Shown here piece after piece: positions 35,595 through 44,020 of a stretch of 64,000 bases of DNA. The translations under genes were made by a program, and so were the position numbers. The notes under the pieces are model-generated. The model had not been told where the DNA came from. It worked only from the letters and a program-made list of their open reading frames with translations, and searched no databases. Each line of letters begins with the position of its first letter. Position 1 is the first letter of the stretch. The DNA comes from Pseudomonadota bacterium (GTDB lineage: Bacteria > Pseudomonadota > Alphaproteobacteria > Rhizobiales > Xanthobacteraceae). The DNA lies in assembly GCA_023404675.1 (NCBI GenBank), contig JAEYAW010000022.1:1-64000 (forward strand), read 5' to 3'.

Positions 35595-38006
35595 CTATTC
35601 GGCGGCCCGCAACTGGTTGGTATTGTTGTTGATGATCCGCCACACCCGGCTCGGCGTCGCCGGCATGTCGACGTGATTGACGCCGAGATGCGCCAGCGCA
35701 TCCACCACCGCGTTGATGACGGTGGCGGGCGAGCCGATGGTGCCGACCTCACCGCAACCTTTCACGCCGTAGCTGGTGTGGGTGCAGAGCGTCGAGACCG
35801 TCTCGATGTGCATGTTCGGCAGGCAGTCCGCGCGTGGCATGGCGTAGTCCATGAACGAGCCGGACAGGATCTGGCCGCTGCTCTCGTCATAGACGCAGTT
35901 CTCGTAGAGGGCCTGACCGACACCCTGCGCGATGCCGCCATGAAGCTGGCCGCCGACGATCATCGGATTGATCACCGTGCCGATATCGTCCACCGCGATG
36001 TAGGACACGAGATCGACGGTGCCGGTGTCGGGATCGATCTCCACCTCGGCGATATGCGCGCCGCCCGGATAGGTGAAGTTCACCGGATCGTAAAACGCCT
36101 TCTCCTCCATGCCCGGTTCGAGAACGTCGATCGGGAAATTGACGAGCCCGTAGGCCGCGCCCACCACGTCGCCGAACCCCTTGGAGCGGTCGGTGCCCTG
36201 CACGGTGAACTGGCCGTTCTCGTAGACGATGTCGTCGTCCGCAGCCTCCAGCATGTGCGCGGCGATCTTGCGGCCCTTGGCGATGATCTTGTCGGTCGCC
36301 TTCACCAGCGCGGTGCCGCCCACCGCCAGCGAGCGCGAGCCGTAGGTGCCGAGGCCGAACTGCACCTTGTCGGTGTCGCCGAACACGATCTCGATACGAT
36401 CGGCCGGGATCGACAGCTTCTCCGAGACGATCTGCGCGAAGGTCGTCTCGTGGCCCTGGCCGTGATTGTGCGTGCCGATCAACACCGTGACGTCGCCGGT
36501 GACATGCACGCGCACCGTGGCGCTCTCGAAGATGCCGGCGCGCGCGCCCAGCGACTGCACGATGCGCGAGGGCGCAAGGCCGCAGGCCTCGACATAGGTA
36601 CACAGCCCGATGCCGCGCAGCTTGCCGCGCGCCTTGGACTCCGCCTTGCGCGCCGCGTAGCCCGTCCAGTCCGCGACCTCCAGCGCCTTGTCGAGGCAGG
36701 CTTTCGGATCGCCGCTGTCGTAGTTGACGATCACCGGCGTCTGATACGGATACTGTGAGGCGTCGATCATGTTGATGCGGCGGATCTCGGCCTTGTCCAT
36801 GTTGAGATCGCTGGCCGCGACATCCACCAACCGCTCCAGCAGGAACGTCGCCTCCGGCCGCCCCGCGCCGCGATAGGCGTCCACCGGCACCGTGGTGGTG
36901 AACACGCCCTTCACCTCGCAATGGATCGCGGGCGTGGTGTAGACGCCCGCGAGCAGCAGGCCATACAGGTTGGTCGGAATATTCGGACCGAAGGTCGAGA
37001 GATAGCCGCCCATATTGGCGACGGTGCGCACCTTGAGCCCGAGAAACTTCCCGGAGGCATCCAGCGCCAGTTCCGCCTCGCTGACGTGATCGCGGCCGTG
37101 CGCATCGGACAGGAAACCCTCGCTGCGCTCGTTCACCCACTTCACCGGCCGCTTCACTTTGCCCGAGGCCCAGGTGACAACGACTTCCTCCGCATAGAGG
37201 AACTGCTTGACGCCGAAGCCGCCGCCGACATCCGGCGCGACCACGCGCAGCTTGTGCTGCGGAATGCCGAGCGCGAAATTGCCCATCAGCACCTTCACAA
37301 CATGCGGAAACTGGCTGGTGGTCCACAGCGTGTAGTGATCGCGCCCCGAATCGTAATCGCCCACCGCCGCACGCGGCTCCATCGGATTGCCGACGAGGCG
37401 GTTGTTGACGAGGCTGATGCGCGAGACATGTGCGGCTTTGGCGAAGGCCTCCTCGGTCGCCTTGGCGTCGCCGCACTCCCAGTCGAAGCAGGTGTTGTCC
37501 GGAATGTCGTCGAACACCGGAGCGGCGCCGGGCCGGAACGAGTCCAGCACGCCGACCACGGGCGGCAGCGGCTCGTAGTCCACCACGATGGCGTCGGCCG
37601 CCTCGCGCGCCTGTTCCAGCGTCTCGGCCACCACGAACGCCACCGCGTCACCGACGAAGCGCACCTTGTCCGCCGTGATCGCGAGACGCGGCGGCTCCTT
37701 CATCGGCGTGCCGTCGGCGTTGTTCACGCCCCAGGCGCAGGGCAGCCCGCCGACCTTCTCGGCCGCGAGATCCGCGCCGGTAAAGATGCCGACCACGCCC
37801 GGCATCGCCTTCGCCGCCGCGATGTCGATGCCCTTGATGATCGCATGCGCATGGGGCGAGCGCAGGAACGCGCCCATGCACATGCCCGGCCGCTTGATGT
37901 CGGCGACGTAATTGCCCTTGCCGGTGATGAAGCGCCGGTCCTCCTTGCGCAGGATCGAGGCGCCGATTCCGGTGTGCGTCTTGGTGATATCCGCATGGGC
38001 ATTCAT
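35595..38006 (-). CDS. Molybdopterin-binding large subunit, form II xanthine-oxidase-family hydroxylase
   Basis: An 803-residue catalytic subunit. N-terminal GIGASILRKEDRRFITGKGNYVADI, VAPDVGGGFGVKQFLYAEE and QGHETTFAQIVSEKL match the aldehyde oxidase/xanthine dehydrogenase fold. The active-site loop reads AYRGAGR (377-383), the form II motif; true (form I) CO dehydrogenase has AYXCSFR with a copper-binding cysteine, which is absent here. The base-catalyst glutamate is Glu753 in GCGEVG. It should hydroxylate a carbon next to N or O in an aldehyde or N-heterocycle using water. It is flanked by its [2Fe-2S] and FAD subunits in S-L-M order. No dedicated maturation genes (coxD-F, XdhC-like) are nearby. 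Confidence 0.93.
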   Translation of the reverse strand: MNAHADITKTHTGIGASILRKEDRRFITGKGNYVADIKRPGMCMGAFLRSPHAHAIIKGIDIAAAKAMPGVVGIFTGADLAAEKVGGLPCAWGVNNADGTPMKEPPRLAITADKVRFVGDAVAFVVAETLEQAREAADAIVVDYEPLPPVVGVLDSFRPGAAPVFDDIPDNTCFDWECGDAKATEEAFAKAAHVSRISLVNNRLVGNPMEPRAAVGDYDSGRDHYTLWTTSQFPHVVKVLMGNFALGIPQHKLRVVAPDVGGGFGVKQFLYAEEVVVTWASGKVKRPVKWVNERSEGFLSDAHGRDHVSEAELALDASGKFLGLKVRTVANMGGYLSTFGPNIPTNLYGLLLAGVYTTPAIHCEVKGVFTTTVPVDAYRGAGRPEATFLLERLVDVAASDLNMDKAEIRRINMIDASQYPYQTPVIVNYDSGDPKACLDKALEVADWTGYAARKAESKARGKLRGIGLCTYVEACGLAPSRIVQSLGARAGIFESATVRVHVTGDVTVLIGTHNHGQGHETTFAQIVSEKLSIPADRIEIVFGDTDKVQFGLGTYGSRSLAVGGTALVKATDKIIAKGRKIAAHMLEAADDDIVYENGQFTVQGTDRSKGFGDVVGAAYGLVNFPIDVLEPGMEEKAFYDPVNFTYPGGAHIAEVEIDPDTGTVDLVSYIAVDDIGTVINPMIVGGQLHGGIAQGVGQALYENCVYDESSGQILSGSFMDYAMPRADCLPNMHIETVSTLCTHTSYGVKGCGEVGTIGSPATVINAVVDALAHLGVNHVDMPATPSRVWRIINNNTNQLRAAE

Positions 38007-38009
38007 GGC

Positions 38010-38492
38010 TCAGGCTCCCGCATGCATGGCGGCGGCACCCGCAAGCACGGCCGCGACGATGTTCTGATAGCCGGTGCAGCGGCAGATGTTGCCTTCCAGC
38101 CAGTGGCGGACCTCCGCCTCGGTCGGCGAGGGGTTGCGCTTGGCGAAGTCCACCGCGCTCATGATCATGCCCGGCGTGCAGAAGCCGCATTGCAGACCGT
38201 GCTTCTTGTGGAAGGCCTCCTGCATCGGATGCAGATCGGCGTCAGGCCCGGCGGTCGCCGCCAGTCCCTCGATGGTGGTGACGGACGCCCCGTCCATCGC
38301 CACCGCCAGCAGCGTGCAGCTCTTCATCGAGACGCCGTCCACATGCACGACGCAGGCCCCGCACTGCGAAGTGTCGCAGCCGATATGGGTGCCGGTGAGT
38401 TCGAGCTGCTCGCGAAGAAACTCGGACAGCAGCAGCGAGGGCGGCACATCCGCCTTCACGGCCTTTCCGTTGATCGTCACGCTGATGTCCAT
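38010..38492 (-). CDS. [2Fe-2S] small subunit of the molybdenum hydroxylase (CoxS-like)
   Basis: A 160-residue electron-transfer subunit with two iron-sulfur clusters. The plant-ferredoxin-type site is GCDTSQCGACVVHVDGVSMKSC, and the second helical cluster uses CGFCTPGM and CRCTGYQNIV. The ATG at 38490-38492 is chosen because GGAGG lies 6 nt upstream; earlier in-frame ATGs add unrelated residues. The stop is 3 nt before the large subunit, so the two are tightly coupled. It follows the ABC ATPase gene after 47 nt. Confidence 0.94.
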   Translation of the reverse strand: MDISVTINGKAVKADVPPSLLLSEFLREQLELTGTHIGCDTSQCGACVVHVDGVSMKSCTLLAVAMDGASVTTIEGLAATAGPDADLHPMQEAFHKKHGLQCGFCTPGMIMSAVDFAKRNPSPTEAEVRHWLEGNICRCTGYQNIVAAVLAGAAAMHAGA

Positions 38493-38539
38493 CCCGCGCC
38501 TCCACTTTCCTGTATTCGCCATTGCACCACGGCTGCCGC

Positions 38540-39649
38540 TCAGGCGAGCATCCGCGTCTTGTCTTTCTCCCACCCGGCCATCACGACGTCGCCGACCGCG
38601 AATGGATCGCTGTAGAATACCCGGTCCGGCACGTAAGCGATCAGTTCGTCGCTGCCGATATTGTCGAGGATGACCTTGACGAAGTTGCCCTGATACTCGA
38701 CCGCGCGCACGCGGCTCGGCACCTTGGCGCGCTTCATCGCCGCCGCCTTCTCCGGCCGCGTCAGATCGACGTCGTCGCGGCGGACGGCGAAGTCGACCTG
38801 ATCGCCCGGCGACAGCGTTTTGCGCGCGCCGAGCGGCACCACCACGTCACGCATCTCCTGCGCGACGATGATGGCGTCGCCGCCCTCGATCCTGTCGATC
38901 CTGCCGCTCAGCACATTCTGCCCGCCAAGGAATTCGGCGACATAGCGATCCTGCGGGCGGTCGTAGACATCGCGCGAGGGACCGGCCTGCTTGATCTTTC
39001 CGTTCTCCATTACCACCACCATGTCGGCCAGCGCGATGGCTTCCAGCTGGGTGTGGGTCACATGGATGAAGGTGATGCCGAGGTCGCGCTGCATCCGGCT
39101 CAACTCCTGGCGCATCTGCACGCGCAGCTGCTCGTCCAGCGCCGACAGCGGCTCGTCGAGCAGCAGAACGCGGGGGCTGGTGATCGCGGCGCGCGCCAGC
39201 GCCACGCGCTGCTGCTGGCCGCCGGAGAGCTGCGCGGGCAGCCGGTCCGCCAGTTCGGTGAGGCGGACCTTCTCGATCATCTCGTTCGCCGCCTTGCGCC
39301 GCTCCGCCGCGCCCATGCCGCGCACGCGCAGGGCGAAGGCGATGTTGTCGCGCACGTTGAGATGCGGAAACAGCGCGTAGGACTGGAACATCATCGCGGT
39401 GCGCCGCTCGACGGGCGGCAGCCCGACCACATCCTCGCCGCCGATCAGGATTTCGCCGTCGGTCGGATCCTCGTGGCCCGCGATCATGCGCAGGATCGTG
39501 GTCTTGCCGCAGCCGGACGGTCCGAGAAAGCAGCAATAGGCGCCATCGGGAATCTTCAGGTTCACGCCGTCCACCGCGCGCGTGACGCCGTCGTAGCTCT
39601 TGACCAGCCCCGCCAGTTCAATGCTTCCGTTGCCAACCGCCATGTCCAT
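38540..39649 (-). CDS. potA: ABC transporter ATP-binding protein (PotA/spermidine-putrescine type)
   Basis: A 369-residue ATPase of an importer. Walker A is GPSGCGKTT, the signature is LSGGQQQRVALARA, Walker B is LLLDEPLSALD, and the H-loop region is THTQLEAIALAD. A C-terminal TOBE domain (about 280-369) is present, as in PotA and FbpC-type importers. It lies 6 nt downstream of the second permease. AGGGAACG precedes the ATG. The symbol indicates family type; the transported compound is not known. Confidence 0.9.
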   Translation of the reverse strand: MDMAVGNGSIELAGLVKSYDGVTRAVDGVNLKIPDGAYCCFLGPSGCGKTTILRMIAGHEDPTDGEILIGGEDVVGLPPVERRTAMMFQSYALFPHLNVRDNIAFALRVRGMGAAERRKAANEMIEKVRLTELADRLPAQLSGGQQQRVALARAAITSPRVLLLDEPLSALDEQLRVQMRQELSRMQRDLGITFIHVTHTQLEAIALADMVVVMENGKIKQAGPSRDVYDRPQDRYVAEFLGGQNVLSGRIDRIEGGDAIIVAQEMRDVVVPLGARKTLSPGDQVDFAVRRDDVDLTRPEKAAAMKRAKVPSRVRAVEYQGNFVKVILDNIGSDELIAYVPDRVFYSDPFAVGDVVMAGWEKDKTRMLA

Positions 39650-39655
39650 CGTTCC

Positions 39656-40627
39656 CTAGTGCGACGGTCCGCCCTGCCCGCGACGCTTCTGAATCAGCGC
39701 GATGGAGCCAAGGCAGACACCGATGATGAGGAAGGAGATGATCGTCGTCACCGTGCCGAGCGCATAGAGCGAGGGCGAGGTGACATTGAGCGTCATGCTC
39801 CAGATTTCGAGCGGCAGCGTGTTGAGCGATCCCGCCGTCAGCAGCGTGCGGGCGAACTCATCGTAGGACAGCGTGAAGCCGAACAGCGCCACCGCGACGA
39901 GGCCCGGCGCGAGGATCGGCACGATCACCATCCGGATGGTCTGCCAGGGGCTGGCGCCGAGATCGCGCGCCGCCTCCTCCCAGGCCGGATTGAAACGCGA
40001 CATCACCGCGAACATCACCAGCACGCCGAACGGCAGCGTCCACGACAGCTGCGCGCCGAGCGCAGAGGTATACCAGTTGGCCTGAATGCCGAGCGCATTG
40101 CAGATCAGGCCGACGCCGATACCGAGCACGAGGCCGGGCGCGACCAGGCTGCCGATCATCAGATAGAACACGATGCTGTCACCCCGGAAGCGGCGGCGGA
40201 ATGCCAGCCCCGCCATGAACGACACCACCACGGTGATGACCGTCACCATCGCCGCCAGCCTGATCGAGCGGTCGAACGCGCCTTTCACGTCGCCGGTCCG
40301 CACCTGCGTAAACAGATCGACGAACCAGTGCAGCGAAAACCCACGCATCGGAAACACAAGGCCGCCGCGCACATCCTGAAACGACAGGATGTAGATGCAG
40401 ATCATGGGACCATAGAGCGCGATGACGTAGAGCGTGAAGACGGTAGCGAGAACATAGAACGTCCACGGCCGTCCGCCCTTGCTCGGGGCGAGGGCGCGGC
40501 GGCGGCGCGCGGGCGCAGCGGCTGTCGCCTCGTCAGCCGGAGGCGTCTTCGTCATGGAAACCGGCGCGGCGGCCGGCGCCGGCCTGTCGTCGATCCGCGC
40601 GGTGACGGCCGTGGACGCCTTGCTCAT
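39656..40627 (-). CDS. ABC transporter permease (PotC-like)
   Basis: A 323-residue inner-membrane permease. An Ala/Pro-rich N-terminal tail (about 1-55) precedes six hydrophobic segments and the EAA loop EEAARDLGASPWQTIRMVIVPILAPGL, which contacts the ATPase. The start MSKASTAV at 40625-40627 overlaps the previous permease stop as ATGA. The frame is open much further upstream but that sequence belongs to the other permease gene in a different frame. Confidence 0.92.
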   Translation of the reverse strand: MSKASTAVTARIDDRPAPAAAPVSMTKTPPADEATAAAPARRRRALAPSKGGRPWTFYVLATVFTLYVIALYGPMICIYILSFQDVRGGLVFPMRGFSLHWFVDLFTQVRTGDVKGAFDRSIRLAAMVTVITVVVSFMAGLAFRRRFRGDSIVFYLMIGSLVAPGLVLGIGVGLICNALGIQANWYTSALGAQLSWTLPFGVLVMFAVMSRFNPAWEEAARDLGASPWQTIRMVIVPILAPGLVAVALFGFTLSYDEFARTLLTAGSLNTLPLEIWSMTLNVTSPSLYALGTVTTIISFLIIGVCLGSIALIQKRRGQGGPSH

Positions 40628-41535
40628 CGCGTCAGCTCCTTGCGGATATCGACGGTGCGCAGGATCGCCACCACCATCATCGTGACGATGATGGTGAGCA
40701 CGACCGCGCTTGCCGCGGCGGACGGATATTGCAGCACGCCGATGTCCTCGTAGAACGCGCCGACCACCGAGGCCGAACCACCGCCGGACATCACCTTGAC
40801 CACGAAAAAGTCGCCCATCACGATCGAGACCACGAAGATCGTGCCAAGCGCGATGCCGGTCTTGGACAGCGGCACCACGATGTAGCGCATGATCTCGAAG
40901 CGCGACGCGCCCGCATCGCTCGCCGCCTCGATCAGACGCTTGTCGATCCGCGCCATCGAATTGAAGATCGGCACGATCATGAAGATCGTGAGCTGATGAA
41001 CATAGGCGATCACCACCGCCAGGCTTGAAAACAGCAGGACGCCGATCGGCTCGTCGATGATGTTCAGCTTGATCAGGGCGCTGTTGATCAGCCCTTCCTT
41101 GCCGAGCAGGGGGATCCACGAAATCATGCGGATGATGTTCGAGGTCCAGAAGGGCACGGTGCAGAGCAGGAACAGCCCCAGCGCCAGCAGCGGATTGCGG
41201 ACATGGAAGACCAGAAAATATGCGATCCAGAACCCGATCAGCAGCGAGAAGAACCATGCGAACGCCGTGAATTTCAGCGTCGCCCAGTACAGGTCGAAGG
41301 TCAGTTTCGCGGTGAACAGGTTGGCGTAGTTCTCCCAGGTGAACTCCGGGATGATGCCGCCAAAGCCGTCGCTCTGCACGAAGCTCGCGACGACCACGCC
41401 GAGAATCGGCGCGACGAAGAACGGGATCAGCACCAGCACCAGCGGCAGAACGAACAGCCAGCCGGTGAGATTGCGTCGCGCTTGTCCCTGAATTGCCATG
41501 CCGCTCGCGTCCAAAGCCTTCGCACCCAAAGCCAT
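40624..41535 (-). CDS. ABC transporter permease (PotB-like)
   Basis: About 303 residues with six transmembrane helices and the EAA motif EAASDAGASRFEIMRYIVVPLSKTGIALG. It pairs with the following permease to form the membrane channel. Start choice is uncertain: the ATG at 41533-41535 gives MALGAKALDASGMAIQGQARRN, an ATG at 41497-41499 gives MAIQGQARRN, and a TTG at 41544 also exists; none has a strong ribosome binding site. The DNA around the start contains imperfect tandem GCGTCCAAAGC-like repeats. It lies 145 nt after the binding-protein gene. Confidence 0.88.
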   Translation of the reverse strand: MALGAKALDASGMAIQGQARRNLTGWLFVLPLVLVLIPFFVAPILGVVVASFVQSDGFGGIIPEFTWENYANLFTAKLTFDLYWATLKFTAFAWFFSLLIGFWIAYFLVFHVRNPLLALGLFLLCTVPFWTSNIIRMISWIPLLGKEGLINSALIKLNIIDEPIGVLLFSSLAVVIAYVHQLTIFMIVPIFNSMARIDKRLIEAASDAGASRFEIMRYIVVPLSKTGIALGTIFVVSIVMGDFFVVKVMSGGGSASVVGAFYEDIGVLQYPSAAASAVVLTIIVTMMVVAILRTVDIRKELTR

Positions 41536-41680
41536 CGCGTCCAAAGGGCACCACGGCGCCCGAAGTTGGGAAACCTGCGGCCGATGGCGGCGAAGCCGCC
41601 ACCGGTCATGTCGTTCAGCCGTTCATTCGTCGGCGATGCAAGATTCGATCCGTGAAGCCTGCCATCAGACAACGCGGCGG

Positions 41681-42997
41681 TCAGGCGACCTTGAAGTCGT
41701 TCCAGCGCTTGTTCATGTAGGCCGCCTCGTCCATCAGCGTGTTCCAGCACGAGATGTTCGTCACGCGCTCGATGAACGAGCCGCCGTCACGCACCGTGCC
41801 GGCTTTCTCCATCGGCACGCCGTAGGGATCCTTGATCTCCTCCGGCGCGGGCTTGCCCTCGTACCAGAACGCCCATTCGGTCGGCGTCATATGCTTCTTG
41901 GCGGTGGAAGGCACGGGGCTGTAGTAGCCGTAGCGGCTGACGAACGCGCCCTGCCAGCCGGAATAGTACCAGTTGATGTATTCGTAGGCCGCATCCAGCT
42001 TCTTGCCCGACAGGTGCTTCATCAGGCCGAGGCCGTTGCACCAGCCGCGGTAGCCTTCCTTGTCGCCCTTCTTGTTCACCGGCGCGTAGACGCAGGGGAT
42101 CTGCTTGACGCGCACGGCGGCGACCGCCGGCGACCACATCGACTGGATGATGACCTCGCCCGCGGCCATCAGCTGCACCGACTGATCGAACGTCGTCCAG
42201 GTGGCGCGGAAGTGGCCCGACTTCTTCAGCTCGATCAGCTTGTCGATGGTGAAGTCGATCTCCTGCTTGGTCATGTTGCCCTTGTTGCCGTACTTGATCA
42301 GTCCGGCACTCTCGAAGCACAGCGCGGCATCCATGATGCCGATGGCCGGCACATCGAGGATCGCGGCCTTGCCCTTGTATTTCGGATCGATCAGATCCTT
42401 CCACTCCGTCACCGGATGATCGACGAGATCTGGCCGGTAGCCGATGGAATCGGCGTTATAGACCTGCGGCAGGAAGGTCGCCCACTCGGTCACGCCTTCG
42501 TTCAGATCGGTCGCATCGGGCTTGGCGATATACATCGCCTCGTAAGGCGAAATGCCCTGGCGCGGAATCTTGTGGCCGTCCAGTTCGCCCTTGGTGAAGA
42601 TCGGCAGGAAGTTATCGAATTCCTTGATCTTCTTGACCTCGATGCCCTGGATCACGCCGCGTTTGGCGGCGAGCTTGGCCTGCCAGCCTTCGAGATCGGG
42701 AATGTCGACCGTGTTCGGCTGCGTGATGAAACGGTTGATCGCCGCCGAGGTATCGAGATTCTGCATCGTGACCTTGAAACCAAGGTCTTTCGATGCCTGA
42801 TCGCCGATCGCCTTCACCACCGAATAAGATACGCCGACATGGCGCAGCTCGATATCCTTGATCTCCTGCGCCCAGATCGTCGGCGCGCCGATCACCGAAG
42901 AGCCCGCGACAACCGCCGCACCCTTCAGAACCTGACGGCGCGACAGTCCGCTGTTCGCGCCGCTTCCCTTGCCGGATTTCCCAGTGCTCTTCCCCAT
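41681..42997 (-). CDS. ABC transporter substrate-binding protein (PotD/PotF-like), Tat signal
   Basis: A 438-residue periplasmic binding protein. The N-terminus has a twin-arginine signal (SRRQVLKGAAVVAGSSVIGAP, cleaved near IWAQE). The body is a family-1/8 extracellular solute-binding protein as in polyamine systems (SYSVVKAIGDQASKDLGFKVTMQNLDTSAAINRFI, KYKGKAAILDVPAIGIMDAAL, YEYINWYYSGWQGAFVSRYGYYSPVPSTAKK). The second of two adjacent ATGs (42995-42997) is chosen because GGAGG lies 5 nt upstream. It is the first gene of the eight-gene operon and presumably sets its substrate range: an amine or related cation. Confidence 0.92.
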   Translation of the reverse strand: MGKSTGKSGKGSGANSGLSRRQVLKGAAVVAGSSVIGAPTIWAQEIKDIELRHVGVSYSVVKAIGDQASKDLGFKVTMQNLDTSAAINRFITQPNTVDIPDLEGWQAKLAAKRGVIQGIEVKKIKEFDNFLPIFTKGELDGHKIPRQGISPYEAMYIAKPDATDLNEGVTEWATFLPQVYNADSIGYRPDLVDHPVTEWKDLIDPKYKGKAAILDVPAIGIMDAALCFESAGLIKYGNKGNMTKQEIDFTIDKLIELKKSGHFRATWTTFDQSVQLMAAGEVIIQSMWSPAVAAVRVKQIPCVYAPVNKKGDKEGYRGWCNGLGLMKHLSGKKLDAAYEYINWYYSGWQGAFVSRYGYYSPVPSTAKKHMTPTEWAFWYEGKPAPEEIKDPYGVPMEKAGTVRDGGSFIERVTNISCWNTLMDEAAYMNKRWNDFKVA

Positions 42998-43314
42998 CAT
43001 CACCTCCCTCAAAGAAAGCTGAAACCGCGTGCCGCCTGAAATTCACGACGGGAACGCTAACAGCGGGGCGGCTCGATCAGGAAATGAGAAGTTCTAATTC
43101 GCAGGATAAGGAAGACTAATAGGCCGCGAAATGCTCACGCGATGCGCTGGAATTGGCTCCCCTTTGCGCATGATGACGAGCGAACGTTCAGAATCCATCA
43201 CGAAACGCACGTCAATCGTGCGGCGGAGCCTCTTTCGCTCCCGCTTTTTTTTCTGATGGGATCACTCTCAACCCGGCACGCGTGCCGTTCCGATGCACAC
43301 TGTCGCGCGAAAGA
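42998..43314. other. 317-nt gap with a palindrome and a T-run
   Basis: No gene is visible. The gap probably holds the promoter of the ABC/hydroxylase operon (minus strand). It contains a perfect 14-bp palindrome CGGCACGCGTGCCG at 43274-43287, 28 nt beyond the XRE-cupin gene's stop. A run of eight T at 43245-43252 follows a small GGAGC/GCTCC stem (plus sense), with no plus-strand gene for it to terminate. Confidence 0.5.
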
Positions 43315-43866
43315 TCAGAATGTCGGCGGCGTGCAGGCGCTGATGATCTCGCATGGCGTCGGACCGACGCAGCGGAAACGATGCGGCCTTCGGCTCGAAA
43401 AATAATAGCCGTCGCCGGGGCCGAGAATGCGGCGCTGATCGCTCACCGTGACCTCCAGCCGCCCGCTGATGACGATGCCGCCCTCCTCGCCGTCATGCAC
43501 CAGCGGCACCCGGCCGGTGTCCGCGCCGGGCTCGTAGCGCTCCTTCAGGATCTGCAACGAGCGCCCGAACAGGTTGGCACCGAGCTGACGGAACGAGATC
43601 GGCCCCTTGCCGATCTCGTGCATCTCCTCGGCGGCATAGAAAATGGTATCGGCCTCGCCGGGCTGGAGCGCGAAGAATTCGGCCAGGCCGATCGGCACCG
43701 CGTCCAGAATGCGCTTCAGCGCCCCCACGGACGGGTTGGTCTTGCCGGATTCGATCAGGGACAGGGTGGAGTTCATCACCCCCGCCTTGCGGGCCAGTTG
43801 CCGCTGCGACAGGCCGTGAAGTTCCCGCACATAGCGCAGTCGCGCGCCGACATCCACGTCCGCCAT
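43315..43866 (-). CDS. XRE-cupin transcriptional regulator (PuuR-like)
   Basis: A 183-residue regulator with an N-terminal XRE helix-turn-helix (ARLRYVRELHGLSQRQLARKAGVMNSTLSLIESGKTNPSVGALKRILDAV, about 8-57) and a C-terminal cupin domain (HDGEEGGIVISGRLEVTVSDQRRILGPGDGYYFSSRRPHRFRC). This is the architecture of PuuR, the putrescine-responsive repressor, and of other amine or amino-acid regulators. The start MADVDVGARL at 43864-43866 is preferred over an upstream in-frame TTG. It sits between the polyamine-type ABC operon and the divergent aminotransferase and probably controls both. A PuuR-box-like sequence lies 19 bp upstream of its start. Confidence 0.9.
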   Translation of the reverse strand: MADVDVGARLRYVRELHGLSQRQLARKAGVMNSTLSLIESGKTNPSVGALKRILDAVPIGLAEFFALQPGEADTIFYAAEEMHEIGKGPISFRQLGANLFGRSLQILKERYEPGADTGRVPLVHDGEEGGIVISGRLEVTVSDQRRILGPGDGYYFSSRRPHRFRCVGPTPCEIISACTPPTF

Positions 43867-43884
43867 GGTCCGGTCCTGTTCAAT

Positions 43885-43895
43885 ATGTTCATTAT
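43885..43895. promoter_or_regulatory. PuuR-box-like operator candidate
   Basis: ATGTTCATTAT; its complement ATAATGAACAT contains the core of the E. coli PuuR recognition sequence as I recall it (AAAATATAATGAACA, not checked). It lies in the AT-rich stretch between the XRE-cupin regulator and the divergent omega-aminotransferase, where an autoregulating repressor would bind. Confidence 0.45.
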
Positions 43896-44020
43896 TCGAC
43901 AACACCCGGTTATCGAGACAAGTAATTTCAACAGGTTGCAGGAAAGAAGAAAAGGACTTTCGGCTGGCGCGGAATAATGTTGTGTGGCTCGGTCCCTCGA
44001 TCCGCCACAGGAGACCGCCC

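Noticed and set aside
35595..38492. Aerobic carbon monoxide dehydrogenase (coxSL)
   Set aside because: The active-site loop is the form II AYRGAGR rather than AYXCSFR, and no CO-dehydrogenase accessory genes are present, so CO oxidation is not supported.
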